Origin: Guptibacillus hwajinpoensis | GTDB taxonomy: Bacteria > Bacillota > Bacilli > Bacillales > Guptibacillaceae | DNA: 64,000 nt | NCBI RefSeq assembly: GCF_005144865.1 | Contig: NZ_SWFM01000004.1 | Location: forward strand, 124,001-188,000 | Reading direction: 5' to 3' | Shown: positions 43,627 through 52,291 of the stretch, piece after piece | Numbering within the stretch: the stretch's first letter is position 1 | How the letters are laid out: each line of letters begins with the position of its first letter | Made by a program: the position numbers and the translations under genes | Notes under the pieces: model-generated | What the model saw: only the letters and a program-made list of their open reading frames with translations | Database searches by the model: none | What the model was told of the DNA's origin: nothing

Positions 43627-43824
43627 TTATCTTACCGGTGCGCTCAAATCTTTAGACTGATATTTATATTTCAACTGCAATATTAGATTATGCGTCTCAT
43701 CGAGTTTTTGACTATACTCTAGTACGTCGGGATGATTTAAACCGAGGACCATAGCCGATTGTGTCATTTTTGCTCGTAGAATTTCAATTTCATCGTTGTA
43801 TCTTTGCATTGCTTCACAGTACAA
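43627..43824 (-). CDS. Spo0E-like aspartyl phosphatase
   Basis: A 65-residue helical-hairpin protein with the Spo0E signature SQKLDETHNLILQ (about residues 41-53) and an N-terminal helix ending RAKMTQSAMVLGLNHPDV. Such proteins dephosphorylate Spo0A~P and delay sporulation (Spo0E, YisI, YnzD). The TTG at 43824 is favoured because GAGAGGGG lies 9 bases before it; a GTG reading to 43848 abuts its ribosome site. It lies between yutM and dapF, in the same direction as both. Confidence 0.8.
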   Translation of the reverse strand: MYCEAMQRYNDEIEILRAKMTQSAMVLGLNHPDVLEYSQKLDETHNLILQLKYKYQSKDLSAPVR

Positions 43825-43901
43825 GACTTGAGTCCCCTCTCCAATCACTTCCTCCTATTATTCTACATGATTATCCTTTTATTTACAAACTTTCTTCTTG
43901 T

Positions 43902-44771
43902 CTAAACTTTTGAATAAAAGACTCCAGTTGTTATCTTTACAGCAGGCCCAGTCATCCAAACATGATCATCATTGTCCCATGTAATGAGAAGGTCACCTCC
44001 AGCAAGATGAACCGTTACTTCGGTTCCTTTCGTCGTTTTCTTATTCAACACGCCAGCAACGACAGCAGCACAAGCACCAGTTCCGCACGCCTGTGTGATT
44101 CCCGAGCCCCGTTCCCAAACGCGGAAATGAAACTCTTTGTTAGAAACCACTTCTACGAATTCTACATTAATGCTTTCTGGAAACATCTCATGATCTGTAA
44201 AATATGGACCGGCAGTAGTAAGAGGTGCTGCTTCAATATCGTCAACAAACATAACCATATGTGGGTTTCCCATCGAAACACCAGTCATACTAAGCACTTG
44301 ATCTTCAAATTGCACTGATTCGTTAACCACTATATCTGTTGATTCACCATTCATAGGTAGACTGCCTCTTGTCCACTGAGGTTTCCCCATATCGATTGTA
44401 ACGGTCTCAACACGATCCTTCATGAGATGAACTTCAGCCTGGACGAGTCCACCAAGTGTTTCAATCGCAAATTTCTTAGAGGATACTATCCCATTCTCAT
44501 ATGCATATTTCGCCACACAGCGTAAGCCATTTCCACAGTTTTTACCTTCTGATCCATCTTTGTTGAAAATCCTCATTTTGACATCAGCAAGCTCAGACGG
44601 ACAAATTAGAATCATTCCGTCTGAGCCAATTCCAGTATAAATATTCGAAACTTCGATGGCGTACTGCGAAAGTTTCTCTTCTGGTAAGTTTTCATCAAAT
44701 TGGTTTATATAAATATAATTGTTTCCTAATCCATGCATTTTTGTATAGGTTATTTCACGCAATGCTTTCAC
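43902..44771 (-). CDS. dapF: Diaminopimelate epimerase
   Basis: Converts LL- to meso-diaminopimelate for lysine and peptidoglycan synthesis, without a cofactor. The 289-residue protein has both catalytic cysteines, C79 in SEGKNCGNGLRC and C229 in TQACGTGACAA, and the substrate loop GLGNNYIYINQFD. Start uncertain: GTG 44771 is annotated; TTG 44762 is also in frame near a weak AGAGTG ribosome site. It lies 12 bases behind a small zinc-ribbon-like gene, so the two probably share a transcript. Confidence 0.96.
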   Translation of the reverse strand: MKALREITYTKMHGLGNNYIYINQFDENLPEEKLSQYAIEVSNIYTGIGSDGMILICPSELADVKMRIFNKDGSEGKNCGNGLRCVAKYAYENGIVSSKKFAIETLGGLVQAEVHLMKDRVETVTIDMGKPQWTRGSLPMNGESTDIVVNESVQFEDQVLSMTGVSMGNPHMVMFVDDIEAAPLTTAGPYFTDHEMFPESINVEFVEVVSNKEFHFRVWERGSGITQACGTGACAAVVAGVLNKKTTKGTEVTVHLAGGDLLITWDNDDHVWMTGPAVKITTGVFYSKV

Positions 44772-44783
44772 TCTTTCTATAGT

Positions 44784-45023
44784 TTAATGGCCTTTCCGAA
44801 CAGCTTCAGTTGTCCAGAAATAATCATTATCGATTTTTTCAATCATAAGCTTCCCGTTACAGCAAGGCATCACGAGCCTCGTTTTAATTTCTTCACAGCC
44901 CTGCTTGTAATCTCTGTCCGTCATAGGTGTCAGGACGTTCTCACTATGACAAAACGGACATTGCGGAATATAGACATCACCCATCATACGATCGTATGGC
45001 AGTGTATGTTCAAAGCTACTCAA
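44784..45023 (-). CDS. Small Cys-rich, zinc-ribbon-like protein
   Basis: A 79-residue protein with CPFC (about 22-25), a lone Cys in KQGC (about 42) and a CC pair in VMPCCNGKL (about 54), which could form a zinc site. No membrane segment. I recall no named family. The TTG start at 45023 follows GGAGGGG. It is 12 bases before dapF in the same direction, so it is probably co-transcribed. Function unknown. Confidence 0.7.
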   Translation of the reverse strand: MSSFEHTLPYDRMMGDVYIPQCPFCHSENVLTPMTDRDYKQGCEEIKTRLVMPCCNGKLMIEKIDNDYFWTTEAVRKGH

Positions 45024-45131
45024 CAGTGATCCCCTCCTGTCTTTTATTTAGACAAGTATACCGTAATCAAACGAAAAAACAATATTCGTTTGCCTATATA
45101 AATTCGTTTAGTATTACTCTTGTGTGGAGAT

Positions 45132-45392
45132 AAGGTCCTCCGGGGGATGACTCGCTTTCCGCGGGGCATGCGTTGAGCCTCCTCAGGCTCCGCCTTCCGG
45201 GGTCTCACCTGTCATGCTCATCCCGCAGGAGTCTCGCCATCCCCCTACGGACCTTGCCGCAGTAGGCGCGAAATCTTCCTTGTGACGTCCTGGATAAAAA
45301 TGAGAGAAAGTAACTTTTAGAAACCCCACTTCGATGAATGAAGCGCAAATCACCCCCCTCCTCATATTGCAACAAAGTATCCGAAGAGAGCC
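45132..45392 (-). repeat. MITE-like element, copy G (diverged relative)
   Basis: The core 45132-45255 has the same architecture (CTCGCTTTCCGCGGGGC, GAGCCTCCTC, GGGGTCTCACCTGTC, CCCGCAGGAGTC) but different outer arms: AAGGTCC...GGGGGATG pairs with CATCCCCC...GGACCTT. The right end GCAACAAAGTATCCGAAGAGAGCC matches the family terminal repeat. About 110 bases of unrelated sequence lie between core and end. The left terminal repeat is not visible. It fills most of the 404-base gap before yutK. Confidence 0.6.
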
Positions 45393-45402
45393 AATAAAAA
45401 AA

Positions 45403-45421
45403 AGCCTCTATAAAAGAGGCT
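45403..45421 (-). terminator. Terminator of yutK
   Basis: Stem AGCCTCT/AGAGGCT with a 5-base loop, then TTTTTTT on the minus strand, 7 bases past the stop. Confidence 0.87.
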
Positions 45422-45427
45422 CCAAAC

Positions 45428-46651
45428 TTAGAAAATAAGCATACCAGCAATCGCTGCGTTTAACAGGTTAGCAAGCGTACCTGCAAGGATCGCACGCATT
45501 CCAAACTTTGCAATTTCAGGACGACGGCTCGGCGCAAGACCACCAAGTCCTCCAAGAAGGATTGCAAGAGATGAGAAGTTCGCAAATCCACAAAGAGCAA
45601 AACTGATAATAGCTACAGATTTGTCAGTTAGGGTTCCTGCACCAATTTCAGGACCGAATGCAGAGAAAGCAACGAATTCGTTAAGAATAAGTTTCTGACC
45701 GATATAGTTACCAGCCTGAACTGCATCCTGCCAAGGTACACCAATGACAAATGCTAACGGAGAGAAAACATATCCGAGAATTTGTTCAATCGTAATGTCT
45801 CCGTATCCGAAGAGTCCGCCAATTCCACCAAGCAAACCGTTGAAGAGTGCGATAAGTGCGATAAATGATAGAAGCATTGCTCCTACGTTTAATGCAAGCT
45901 TAAGACCGTCAGATGCACCGTGTGCAGCAGCATCAATGACGTTGACGTGCTCTTCATTTCGTTCCATTTTAATTTCATTGGCTGTTTCAGATTCTTCCGT
46001 TTCAGGCATGATCAGCTTCGCCATCAATAGACCAGCTGGAGCTGCCATGAAACTTGCAGCAAGCAAGTACTCAAGTGGAACACCTAGAAGAGAGTACCCA
46101 ATTAGGACTGAACCAGCTACTGAAGCAAGTCCACCTGTCATAACTGCGAACAACTCAGATTTCGTCATTTTATCAATATAAGGTTTGATCACCAGCGGTG
46201 CTTCCGTTTGACCTACAAAGATGTTCGCTGTTGCAGAGAGTGATTCAGCTTTACTTGTTCCAAGCGCTTTTGAAATCGCTCCACCAAGAATTTTGATTAC
46301 CCACTGCATTATACCCAGGTAGTAGAGTACGGAAATTAAAGATGAGAAGAAAATAATAATCGTTAATACTTGAAAGGCAAATATAAACCCAATACTTTCA
46401 TTCCCAATTAATCCGCCAAATAAGAATGCTATACCGTCATTCGCGTAATTTATAATATCTTGTACTCTAAGTGAGAGCCATTTCAGTCCAGCTTTACCGG
46501 CTTCCCATTTAAGTACAACAAACGCAAATGCGACTTGGATTGCTAGTGCACCAAGGACCGTACGAAGGTTAATCGCTTTGCGGTTTGTAGAAAAGATAAG
46601 TGCGATGGCAAATAGGACTGCCATACCACCTAATCCCCATAGAATTTGCAT
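45428..46651 (-). CDS. yutK: Concentrative nucleoside transporter YutK (NupC family)
   Basis: A 407-residue CNT-family symporter importing nucleosides with sodium or protons. The family signature is clear: [21 protein letters not shown] (about 163-183) and, in the C-terminal half, [40 protein letters not shown] (in part), which form the nucleoside site. About ten helices. The leader is long: a TATAAT on the minus strand at 46855-46860 would give a 200-base untranslated region, in which I see no known riboswitch. Confidence 0.94.
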   Translation of the reverse strand: MQILWGLGGMAVLFAIALIFSTNRKAINLRTVLGALAIQVAFAFVVLKWEAGKAGLKWLSLRVQDIINYANDGIAFLFGGLIGNESIGFIFAFQVLTIIIFFSSLISVLYYLGIMQWVIKILGGAISKALGTSKAESLSATANIFVGQTEAPLVIKPYIDKMTKSELFAVMTGGLASVAGSVLIGYSLLGVPLEYLLAASFMAAPAGLLMAKLIMPETEESETANEIKMERNEEHVNVIDAAAHGASDGLKLALNVGAMLLSFIALIALFNGLLGGIGGLFGYGDITIEQILGYVFSPLAFVIGVPWQDAVQAGNYIGQKLILNEFVAFSAFGPEIGAGTLTDKSVAIISFALCGFANFSSLAILLGGLGGLAPSRRPEIAKFGMRAILAGTLANLLNAAIAGMLIF

Positions 46652-46886
46652 ATTTTACACCCCTCGTGAATTATTGAATCCGTTTATAAGCATAGCCTAC
46701 CCCATTACCAGTTATAAAATAGAAATATTATAGCCATCAGCTAAATGTAGCGCTTACAAACAGTGTTTGTCGTCTGAATATTCGACATTTTTCGCACGCA
46801 TGCGGAAAATAAAAAGCCTGCTCTCTCTCTACCAGACTTCAATGAACCTTTGTCATTATAACACAGAATAAAATGATTGAAAGCAC

Positions 46887-47111
46887 TTAATCACGTTCGT
46901 TTAATTTTCTGATTATTTTCTCTATTAACGCTTCAGAGGTATCCGCATGAACGAGCACGCCGCCTACAATCGCAAAGGATTCGGAATAGCAATTCCCACA
47001 ATAACCAAGGCACCGATAATCGACTAATTCTGTATTCGGTATTTTCTCCAATTCTCTCAAAACAACTTTATTCTCTCTCAAATTGCCGGCACAATATTCA
47101 ATCGTAGTCAA
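46887..47111 (-). CDS. yuzB: YuzB, DUF1450 protein
   Basis: A 74-residue protein of the YuzB family with cysteines in EYCAGN (C7) and CLGYCGNCY (C34, C38, C41), arranged like a thioredoxin-fold ferredoxin-like protein. Function unknown; a redox or metal role is possible. The TTG start at 47111 follows AAGGAG, though at a long spacing. It diverges from yutJ; this pairing is also found in B. subtilis. Confidence 0.87.
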   Translation of the reverse strand: MTTIEYCAGNLRENKVVLRELEKIPNTELVDYRCLGYCGNCYSESFAIVGGVLVHADTSEALIEKIIRKLNERD

Positions 47112-47322
47112 ACTAAAGCAACTCCTTCGCTACGCATTTCAGAAATTATATTGTACATATGTGGCAGTTTCGCTATACTTTTAACTGTCAGAGCTGAAAG
47201 AATGTATAGTTTATTATAGCGCGTGTTGCTTTCTTTTTTCATATTAAATTCTAGAATCTTCGTACCATTTTGATTAACAGGGACACAGCGTTATCGAATT
47301 TTACCAAAGGGGACCTCTTATC

Positions 47323-48387
47323 ATGAAAAGGCTAGTGCTTTTAGGCGGCGGGTACGGTGGTATGCGCATCCTACAGAAATTATTTGCAGCGGAACTTCCA
47401 GAAGACCTCACCATTACGCTTGTTGACCGAAATCCCTATCATAGTATGAAAACTGAATATTACGCCCTTGCTGCAGGGACAGCAAGTGATCATCATATAC
47501 GTGTCCAATTCCCCGTTAACGAGAAGCTTGAAATGAAGTACGGAGAAATTTCAGGCATTAACTTAGAACAAAATGTAGTTAACTTTAAAGACGATGACGA
47601 CTTACCATACGATATGCTCGTAATTGGATTAGGCTGTGAAGACAAATACCACAACGTACCTGGTGCAGATGTTCATACCCTCAGCATTCAAACAATCGAT
47701 TCGTCCAGAAGAACGTATGAAGTATTAAACAATCTTGGTCCACGTTCTGTTGTAGGAATTGTTGGTGCAGGATTAAGTGGAGTAGAGCTTGCCAGTGAAC
47801 TTCACGAAAGTCGACCAGATCTCCAAATTAAATTGTTTGATCGAGGCCACACAATTCTATCTGCCTTTCCAGAACGACTCGGTAAATATGTTCAATCCTG
47901 GTTTGAAGAGCGCAATGTAGAAGTGGTAAGTGAGTCTAATATCACGAAAGTTGAACCACAAACCCTCTATAACCATGGCGAACCCGTTCATTGCGACTCT
48001 ATTGTATGGACAGCTGGCATCCAGCCAAACAAAGTTGTAAGAGAACTAGAAGTAGAGAAAGACGCACAGCAACGCATCATTCTTAATGACTATCATGCCA
48101 TGCCAGATTACAATAACGTATTTGTTGTGGGAGATTGCGCGAGCCTGCCACATGCACCAAGTGCACAACTCGCAGAAGAACAAGCTGAACAAATCGCACT
48201 TGTGTTACAAAAACAATGGAAACAAGAAGCCCCACCCGCTCTACCACCCATCAAAATCAAAGGTACACTTGGCTCACTCGGAAGCAAACACGGCTTCGGA
48301 GTCATGGCCAACCGCCCTCTAACCGGAAGAGTACCAAGGCTTTTGAAATCCGGGATACTATGGATTTATAAGAATCATAATGGATAG
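47323..48387 (+). CDS. yutJ: YutJ, NADH dehydrogenase-like flavoprotein
   Basis: A 354-residue FAD/NAD(P)-dependent oxidoreductase of the type II NADH dehydrogenase group. The FAD motif LLGGGYGGMR is at 5-14, the NAD motif GIVGAGLSGVELASEL near 146, and the second FAD motif [13 protein letters not shown] near 267. It lacks the longer C-terminal membrane-binding part of YumB, so its acceptor may differ. AAAGGGGACC precedes the ATG. It ends at a hairpin-repeat region. Confidence 0.9.
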   Translation: MKRLVLLGGGYGGMRILQKLFAAELPEDLTITLVDRNPYHSMKTEYYALAAGTASDHHIRVQFPVNEKLEMKYGEISGINLEQNVVNFKDDDDLPYDMLVIGLGCEDKYHNVPGADVHTLSIQTIDSSRRTYEVLNNLGPRSVVGIVGAGLSGVELASELHESRPDLQIKLFDRGHTILSAFPERLGKYVQSWFEERNVEVVSESNITKVEPQTLYNHGEPVHCDSIVWTAGIQPNKVVRELEVEKDAQQRIILNDYHAMPDYNNVFVVGDCASLPHAPSAQLAEEQAEQIALVLQKQWKQEAPPALPPIKIKGTLGSLGSKHGFGVMANRPLTGRVPRLLKSGILWIYKNHNG

Positions 48388-48545
48388 AAAAGCGGAGACG
48401 AGCGTTTAGAAACGCAGATATTGGAACTCTTGAACTGGAACACGGTCTTTGTGTTCCGGTGAAAGAGTGAAATATCGGAGTTTCTGCGAGTCGTAGCTGG
48501 ATCAAGAAAAGCGGAAGTGGGCGTTTAGAAACACAAATATCGAGA
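48386..48545 (+). repeat. Hairpin repeat, one and a partial unit
   Basis: Starts AGAAAAGCGGAGACGAGCG right at the yutJ stop. It contains TTTAGAAACGCAGATATTGG, the GGAACACGG/GTGTTCCGG hairpin and GTAGCTGGATCAAG, then a second AAAAGCGGAAGTGGGCG that breaks off at about 48545. Reverse complements of these words occur at 54661-55040. Confidence 0.78.
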
Positions 48546-48563
48546 AACGAAGCCCCATCAAAC

Positions 48564-48599
48564 AAAAGCCAGTAAGCGAAATTTCGCTTACTGGCTTTT
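48564..48599. terminator. Perfect 36-base palindromic terminator
   Basis: Arms 48564-48581 (AAAAGCCAGTAAGCGAAA) and 48582-48599 are exact reverse complements with no separating loop. T-runs at both exits serve yutJ and yuzD. It ends 6 bases before the yuzD stop. Confidence 0.92.
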
Positions 48600-48605
48600 T
48601 ACTAT

Positions 48606-48914
48606 TCAAGCTGATGCAGAATGATCTTCTAATACAGCGTACAAATCTTTTAATTTCGGGTTTCCTTCAGAAACGATTTCATTTCGTATAACGACGACGG
48701 GATAGAAAAGATCTTCATTAATTACTTTTGCAGCGAATGCAGCTTCCGTGCCTGAAAGCTTACTATGGATATCTACATACCTTACAGCTATTTGTCGATC
48801 AGGATATTTGCGTTCAAGTGCAGCTCTCAACCATTCAGCTGTTTCCTCTGAAGAGGGCAAATTAACACAGCTTGCACAACGTTCTCCTGCTCCATAGACG
48901 AGTACTTCTTCCAT
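48606..48914 (-). CDS. yuzD: YuzD, DUF1462 protein
   Basis: A 102-residue protein of the YuzD family with a thioredoxin/glutaredoxin-like start: VLVYGAGERCASCVNLPSS places C13 and C16 as CxxC after the first strand, and YPVVVIRNEIVSEGNPKL follows as in that fold. Thiol-redox or Fe-S related activity is plausible, since it lies beside yutI (NfuA-like). The ribosome site before the ATG is weak (AAGGGCG). Confidence 0.88.
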   Translation of the reverse strand: MEEVLVYGAGERCASCVNLPSSEETAEWLRAALERKYPDRQIAVRYVDIHSKLSGTEAAFAAKVINEDLFYPVVVIRNEIVSEGNPKLKDLYAVLEDHSASA

Positions 48915-49125
48915 GATGCAAAACGCCCTTTCTGTATCATCACTTTTCTTTATTGTACCTTATTCATGTGAGGACGAAAAGAACCATTCGCCTTTTTCCT
49001 TTCCCAATCTTGAATGTGGTACCATTGCGTGATAAAGTTATAGTGATAATTATAATCATTCCACGTTAGCACATAGATTTTTCAGTTAATTATCAGTATA
49101 ATGGAAGTATGAAGGGAGTCGATGA

Positions 49126-49350
49126 ATGATGCAAGAACAAGTACAGGATGTATTGAATAAACTGCGTCCATTCCTACTGCGTGACGGCGGAGACGTAGAG
49201 CTTGTAGACATCGAAGAAGGTGTTGTTAAAGTACGTTTAATGGGAGCGTGCGGCAGCTGCCCTAGTTCCACTATTACCCTTAAAGCAGGTATCGAGCGCG
49301 CACTTCTTGAAGAAGTTCCAGGCGTAGTCGAACTTGAGCAGGTATTCTAA
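49126..49350 (+). CDS. yutI: YutI, NifU C-terminal-domain Fe-S scaffold/carrier
   Basis: A 74-residue protein made only of the NFU domain. It binds or transfers a 4Fe-4S cluster through C42 and C45 (GACGSCPSS), with [12 protein letters not shown] upstream. It acts with SufBCD and A-type carriers such as YutM in Fe-S assembly. ATG 49126 lies 7 bases after AAGGGAG. Monocistronic with its own terminator. Confidence 0.94.
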   Translation: MMQEQVQDVLNKLRPFLLRDGGDVELVDIEEGVVKVRLMGACGSCPSSTITLKAGIERALLEEVPGVVELEQVF

Positions 49351-49363
49351 ATTAAACAAATTC

Positions 49364-49388
49364 ATCCCCTCCAATTGCTGGAGGGGAT
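49364..49388 (+). terminator. Terminator of yutI
   Basis: Perfect 10-bp stem ATCCCCTCCA/TGGAGGGGAT with a 5-base loop, then TTTTTT, 14 bases past the stop. Confidence 0.92.
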
Positions 49389-49410
49389 TTTTTAATTTAT
49401 TTTTCCATTA

Positions 49411-49631
49411 GGCTCTTTTGTTTAATATTGTTGCTTTTGAAACAATTTGTTTAACACCAAACTTAGCTGATTGGAGCGGAAGATGCTCGACTCCTGCGGG
49501 ACTAGCGGGACAGGTGAGACCCCGCAGGAGCGTTAGCGACGAGGAGGCTCACCGCCCGCCCCGCGGAAAGCGAGCATCTGGAGCGGAAATTAACCACTAA
49601 TCTAATAGCAACAATGAGTACGAAAAAAGCC
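49411..49631 (+). repeat. MITE-like element, copy H (full length)
   Basis: A 221-base forward copy from GGCTCTTTTGTTTAATATTG to AGTACGAAAAAAGCC, with core 49473-49587 and the GTTAGCGACGAGG loop variant. Flanks TTCCATTA (left) and TTTCATTA (right) agree at 7 of 8 bases, a possible worn target-site duplication. It lies between yutI and the end of yutH. Confidence 0.86.
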
Positions 49632-49636
49632 TTTCA

Positions 49637-50635
49637 TTAAGATAACCACTCGATTTTTCTCATTTGGCTTCCACGATCACCAATCAATTCCTTAAATAAC
49701 TTACGATATAAATCTTCACGTTCTCCCTCTCTTCTCACAAAATCCTTAATGTGAGCAAGACTTCTTTCCTTTTCCTTTAAGTTGCCTTCACTATAATAAT
49801 GCTCTACTGCTTCAACATAAGGTAGTGGAAACAATAATCTTGCGAAAAGCAAATTCCAATCCATCTGATTTAAAGTGCGTCTCTCATGATAATCCCAGAG
49901 AAATGCTCGAATGGTTTCAAAATCCCCATTGCTATGAGCTAATTCACTCCTAATCCACTCAGCAAGATCTCTTGCAGGATGATCGAGAATAAAGTCGCTT
50001 GGGAATAGCGCTTCAGATGTTCTTTGAGAGGAAGATGTATATCGATTAAACGCTAGTGTTCTCACTTGAAATGGATTTGAACCGGTGTCCATTCCTGAAT
50101 CTACGATATATTGGATGGCGTTTTCTGATACACCAGAGTAATAAGGGAACGTTTCGATGAACCACTCATCGAATTCTCTCAAGCTCTGTTGCTGATTTTT
50201 TAATTCCTCTCGAAAAGCCTCTAATTGATCCATTCGATACTGCCACCTGATTTGCCACGGTTGAATCTCTGGTAAATCAGTGTAGGCTGCTAGTAGATTT
50301 CCTCCTTTACGGTGCAGAAGTGCCAGGCGTTGCCCATCACTTAATCTGCTATACCCTCGATTGATTGGCTTTTGGTAAAGTGTATAGGCTTCATTATTAA
50401 TTGTTTCAATGTACTTGCCTCGTCTTGATTGAATCGGTAACATTGTTGGTTCATTTTGCTGATTATAATACTGAGCAACCATCTCAAACCATGGAAAATC
50501 ACCTTCTTGTTCCATTATCGTGCGCCTCAGAATATATTCAGACATATCAGCAGTTCTGATATCGTACTCATTATTTCTCTGATTCTGCTGTTCAACTACG
50601 ATGCCATACTGATGAAAAAGCTCCCGTTCAAGCAT
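49637..50635 (-). CDS. yutH: YutH, spore coat-associated kinase-like protein
   Basis: A 332-residue protein of the CotS/YutH group, with a choline-kinase/APH-like fold and spore-coat location in B. subtilis. Motif-like parts are GYSRLSDGQRLALLHRKGG near residue 95 and a lobe with FRVREGE-type basic residues near the C-terminus; the usual HGDxxxxN catalytic loop is not recognisable, so it may be a pseudokinase. Monocistronic, ending 6 bases from MITE copy H. No clear terminator of its own is seen, though the element's hairpin could serve. Confidence 0.87.
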   Translation of the reverse strand: MLERELFHQYGIVVEQQNQRNNEYDIRTADMSEYILRRTIMEQEGDFPWFEMVAQYYNQQNEPTMLPIQSRRGKYIETINNEAYTLYQKPINRGYSRLSDGQRLALLHRKGGNLLAAYTDLPEIQPWQIRWQYRMDQLEAFREELKNQQQSLREFDEWFIETFPYYSGVSENAIQYIVDSGMDTGSNPFQVRTLAFNRYTSSSQRTSEALFPSDFILDHPARDLAEWIRSELAHSNGDFETIRAFLWDYHERRTLNQMDWNLLFARLLFPLPYVEAVEHYYSEGNLKEKERSLAHIKDFVRREGEREDLYRKLFKELIGDRGSQMRKIEWLS

Positions 50636-50803
50636 GATGACCCTCCGGCATTACGTCATTATATTCGTAACATATGCTTGAAACGCCCATTCGGTGTATC
50701 TCATCACGTAATATTCATTGTCATATTTCCAGAGTTCTCACCATATACTAATAAAATCAATAACCTACAATACCAATTTACTATAAAGTTAGGTGGGACA
50801 AGA

Positions 50804-51301
50804 ATGGGCGAAAAACCTATGGATCTTGTGGAGCAAGCAGCCAGAACGAAATTAAAAGAACGCGGGGTTGAGATTAAGGATATTGCAGACCTAGTCTACT
50901 ATCTTCAGGAAAAATATCACCCGAACCTTCAAATAGAAACTTGCGTGGAAAATATAGAAAGAGTACTGTCAAAAAGAGAGGTTCAAAACGCTATTCTAAC
51001 GGGTATTCAATTGGATGAATTAACAGAGAAAAACATGTTAGATCAACCTTTGCAGGATATTCTAATGAAAGATGAAGGATTATATGGTGTTGATGAAATT
51101 ATTGCCCTATCCATTGTGAATGTCTATGGATCAATTGGCTTTACAAACTATGGTTTTATTGATAAACAAAAACCAGGCATTCTTGAGAAACTTAACGACA
51201 AATCAACGGGAATGTGTCATACGTATCTTGACGATATTGTCGGAGCTATTGCAGCCGCAGCATCCAGTCGCCTTGCCCATCGAGCTCAGAAACTTGAATA
51301 A
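50804..51301 (+). CDS. yutG: YutG, phosphatidylglycerophosphatase A-related protein
   Basis: A 165-residue protein of the YutG/PgpA-related family. The first 95 residues are a soluble helical part (DLVEQAARTKLKERGVEIKDIADLVYYLQ). The second half has DEIIALSIVNVYGSIGFTNYGFIDK and the conserved HTYLDDIVGAIAAAASSRLAH. There are no strongly hydrophobic helices, so it resembles a soluble relative of PgpA, and phosphatase activity is unproven. ATG 50804 follows AGGTGGG; the long upstream reading to 50456 runs antisense into yutH and is rejected. Confidence 0.85.
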   Translation: MGEKPMDLVEQAARTKLKERGVEIKDIADLVYYLQEKYHPNLQIETCVENIERVLSKREVQNAILTGIQLDELTEKNMLDQPLQDILMKDEGLYGVDEIIALSIVNVYGSIGFTNYGFIDKQKPGILEKLNDKSTGMCHTYLDDIVGAIAAAASSRLAHRAQKLE

Positions 51302-51316
51302 ATGGCTAACAAAAAT

Positions 51317-51340
51317 AAAAACGCCCCTTGAGGCGTTTTT
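51317..51340. terminator. Bidirectional terminator between yutG and yutF
   Basis: Stem AAAAACGCC/GGCGTTTTT with a 6-base loop between convergent genes, T-run on both exits. Confidence 0.92.
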
Positions 51341-52103
51341 ATATTTTCCATTCATCTAAGGTTTGCGCTGTATAAGTCGGTTGTTTCTCTACTGATTCCA
51401 GATGCTCTTTCGTGGTAACACCTGTATGCACAAGCAATGTATCCAGTCCTGCATTCAGACCAGCTAGAATATCCGTTCTATAGTTATCTCCAACCATTAA
51501 TGTCTCTTCTTTCGGTGTTCCAAGTTGAGCAAGTGCTTGTTCCATAATTATCGGTTCTGGCTTTCCAATAAAAATCGGCTCTACTTCTGTAGACACTGTT
51601 ACAACTGACGTTAACGAACCATTGCCTGGAAGCAGGCCACGTTCAGTTGGAATCGCAATATCACCATTTGTCGAGATAAACGTAGCACCATTACGAACAG
51701 CTAAACAGGCTTTAGCGAATTTTTCATACGTAATGGTTCGGTCAATACCAACTACTACATAATCTGTGTTTTCGTCTTTCAACGTTAATCCCTTATCTGT
51801 TAATGCATCGCGAATCCCCTCTTCACCTATAACATAAACAGAAGCATCACTCTTCTCATTGGAAATATAACTTGCTGTCGCCATACTAGTTGTAAAAACG
51901 TGGTCTGGAGTACAAGGCACACCAAATTGTTCGAGTTTCTCGGAAACCTGTTCTTTCCGTTTCGATGAGTTGTTTGTTACGAATAAATACGGAATATCTG
52001 CTTCTTGAAGACGCTTAACGAATTCCACCGCCTCATGAATTTTCTCAGTGCCACGATACATTGTACCGTCAAGATCTATTAAATACCCTTTATACTTTTT
52101 CAA
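51339..52103 (-). CDS. yutF: YutF, HAD-superfamily phosphatase (NagD type)
   Basis: A 254-residue HAD hydrolase of the NagD/p-nitrophenylphosphatase subfamily (cap type C2). Motif I DLDGTMYRG has D10 and D12, motif II is VTNNSSKRKE, and motifs III and IV lie in GKPEPIIMEQAL and MVGDNYRTDILAGLNAG. Probably a cytosolic phosphatase of nucleotides or sugar phosphates. The TTG at 52103 follows GGGAGGAAG; the ORF reading to 52118 overlaps that site. Confidence 0.93.
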   Translation of the reverse strand: MKKYKGYLIDLDGTMYRGTEKIHEAVEFVKRLQEADIPYLFVTNNSSKRKEQVSEKLEQFGVPCTPDHVFTTSMATASYISNEKSDASVYVIGEEGIRDALTDKGLTLKDENTDYVVVGIDRTITYEKFAKACLAVRNGATFISTNGDIAIPTERGLLPGNGSLTSVVTVSTEVEPIFIGKPEPIIMEQALAQLGTPKEETLMVGDNYRTDILAGLNAGLDTLLVHTGVTTKEHLESVEKQPTYTAQTLDEWKI

Positions 52104-52136
52104 CTGACTTCCTCCCAACTTTTCTAACCATAAGAA

Positions 52137-52162
52137 AACCGCTTCCCAATATGAAAGCGGTT
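52137..52162 (-). terminator. Terminator-like hairpin after a 22-codon frame
   Basis: Stem AACCGCTT/AAGCGGTT with a 10-base loop, followed by TTTTCTTA on the minus strand. It overlaps the stop codon of the small frame at 52161 and precedes yutF. Confidence 0.7.
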
Positions 52163-52229
52163 AATTAATTGGTGTTGTCATATGAAGAACAAATGTATGC
52201 TGTTTAAATAAACCGTTGCTGTTCATCAT
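52161..52229 (-). CDS. Possible 22-residue peptide
   Basis: A very short frame (MMNSNGLFKQHTF..., 22 residues) with a good GAGAGGTG ribosome site before ATG 52229 and a terminator hairpin right at its stop. It fills the gap between yutE and yutF in the same direction. No family is recognised. Ribosome site plus terminator are the only support, so it may be a leader or a chance frame. Confidence 0.4.
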   Translation of the reverse strand: MMNSNGLFKQHTFVLHMTTPIN

Positions 52230-52291
52230 TTCAAACACCTCTCATGTTTCTAACTACACACAGTTTAGCTTATGTCACGATCCCTCATCAA

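Noticed and set aside
46740..46860. cre site or purine riboswitch in the yutK leader
   Set aside because: TGTAAGCGCTACA lacks the final CA spacing of a cre consensus. No purine-riboswitch core or paired junction could be found in the leader.
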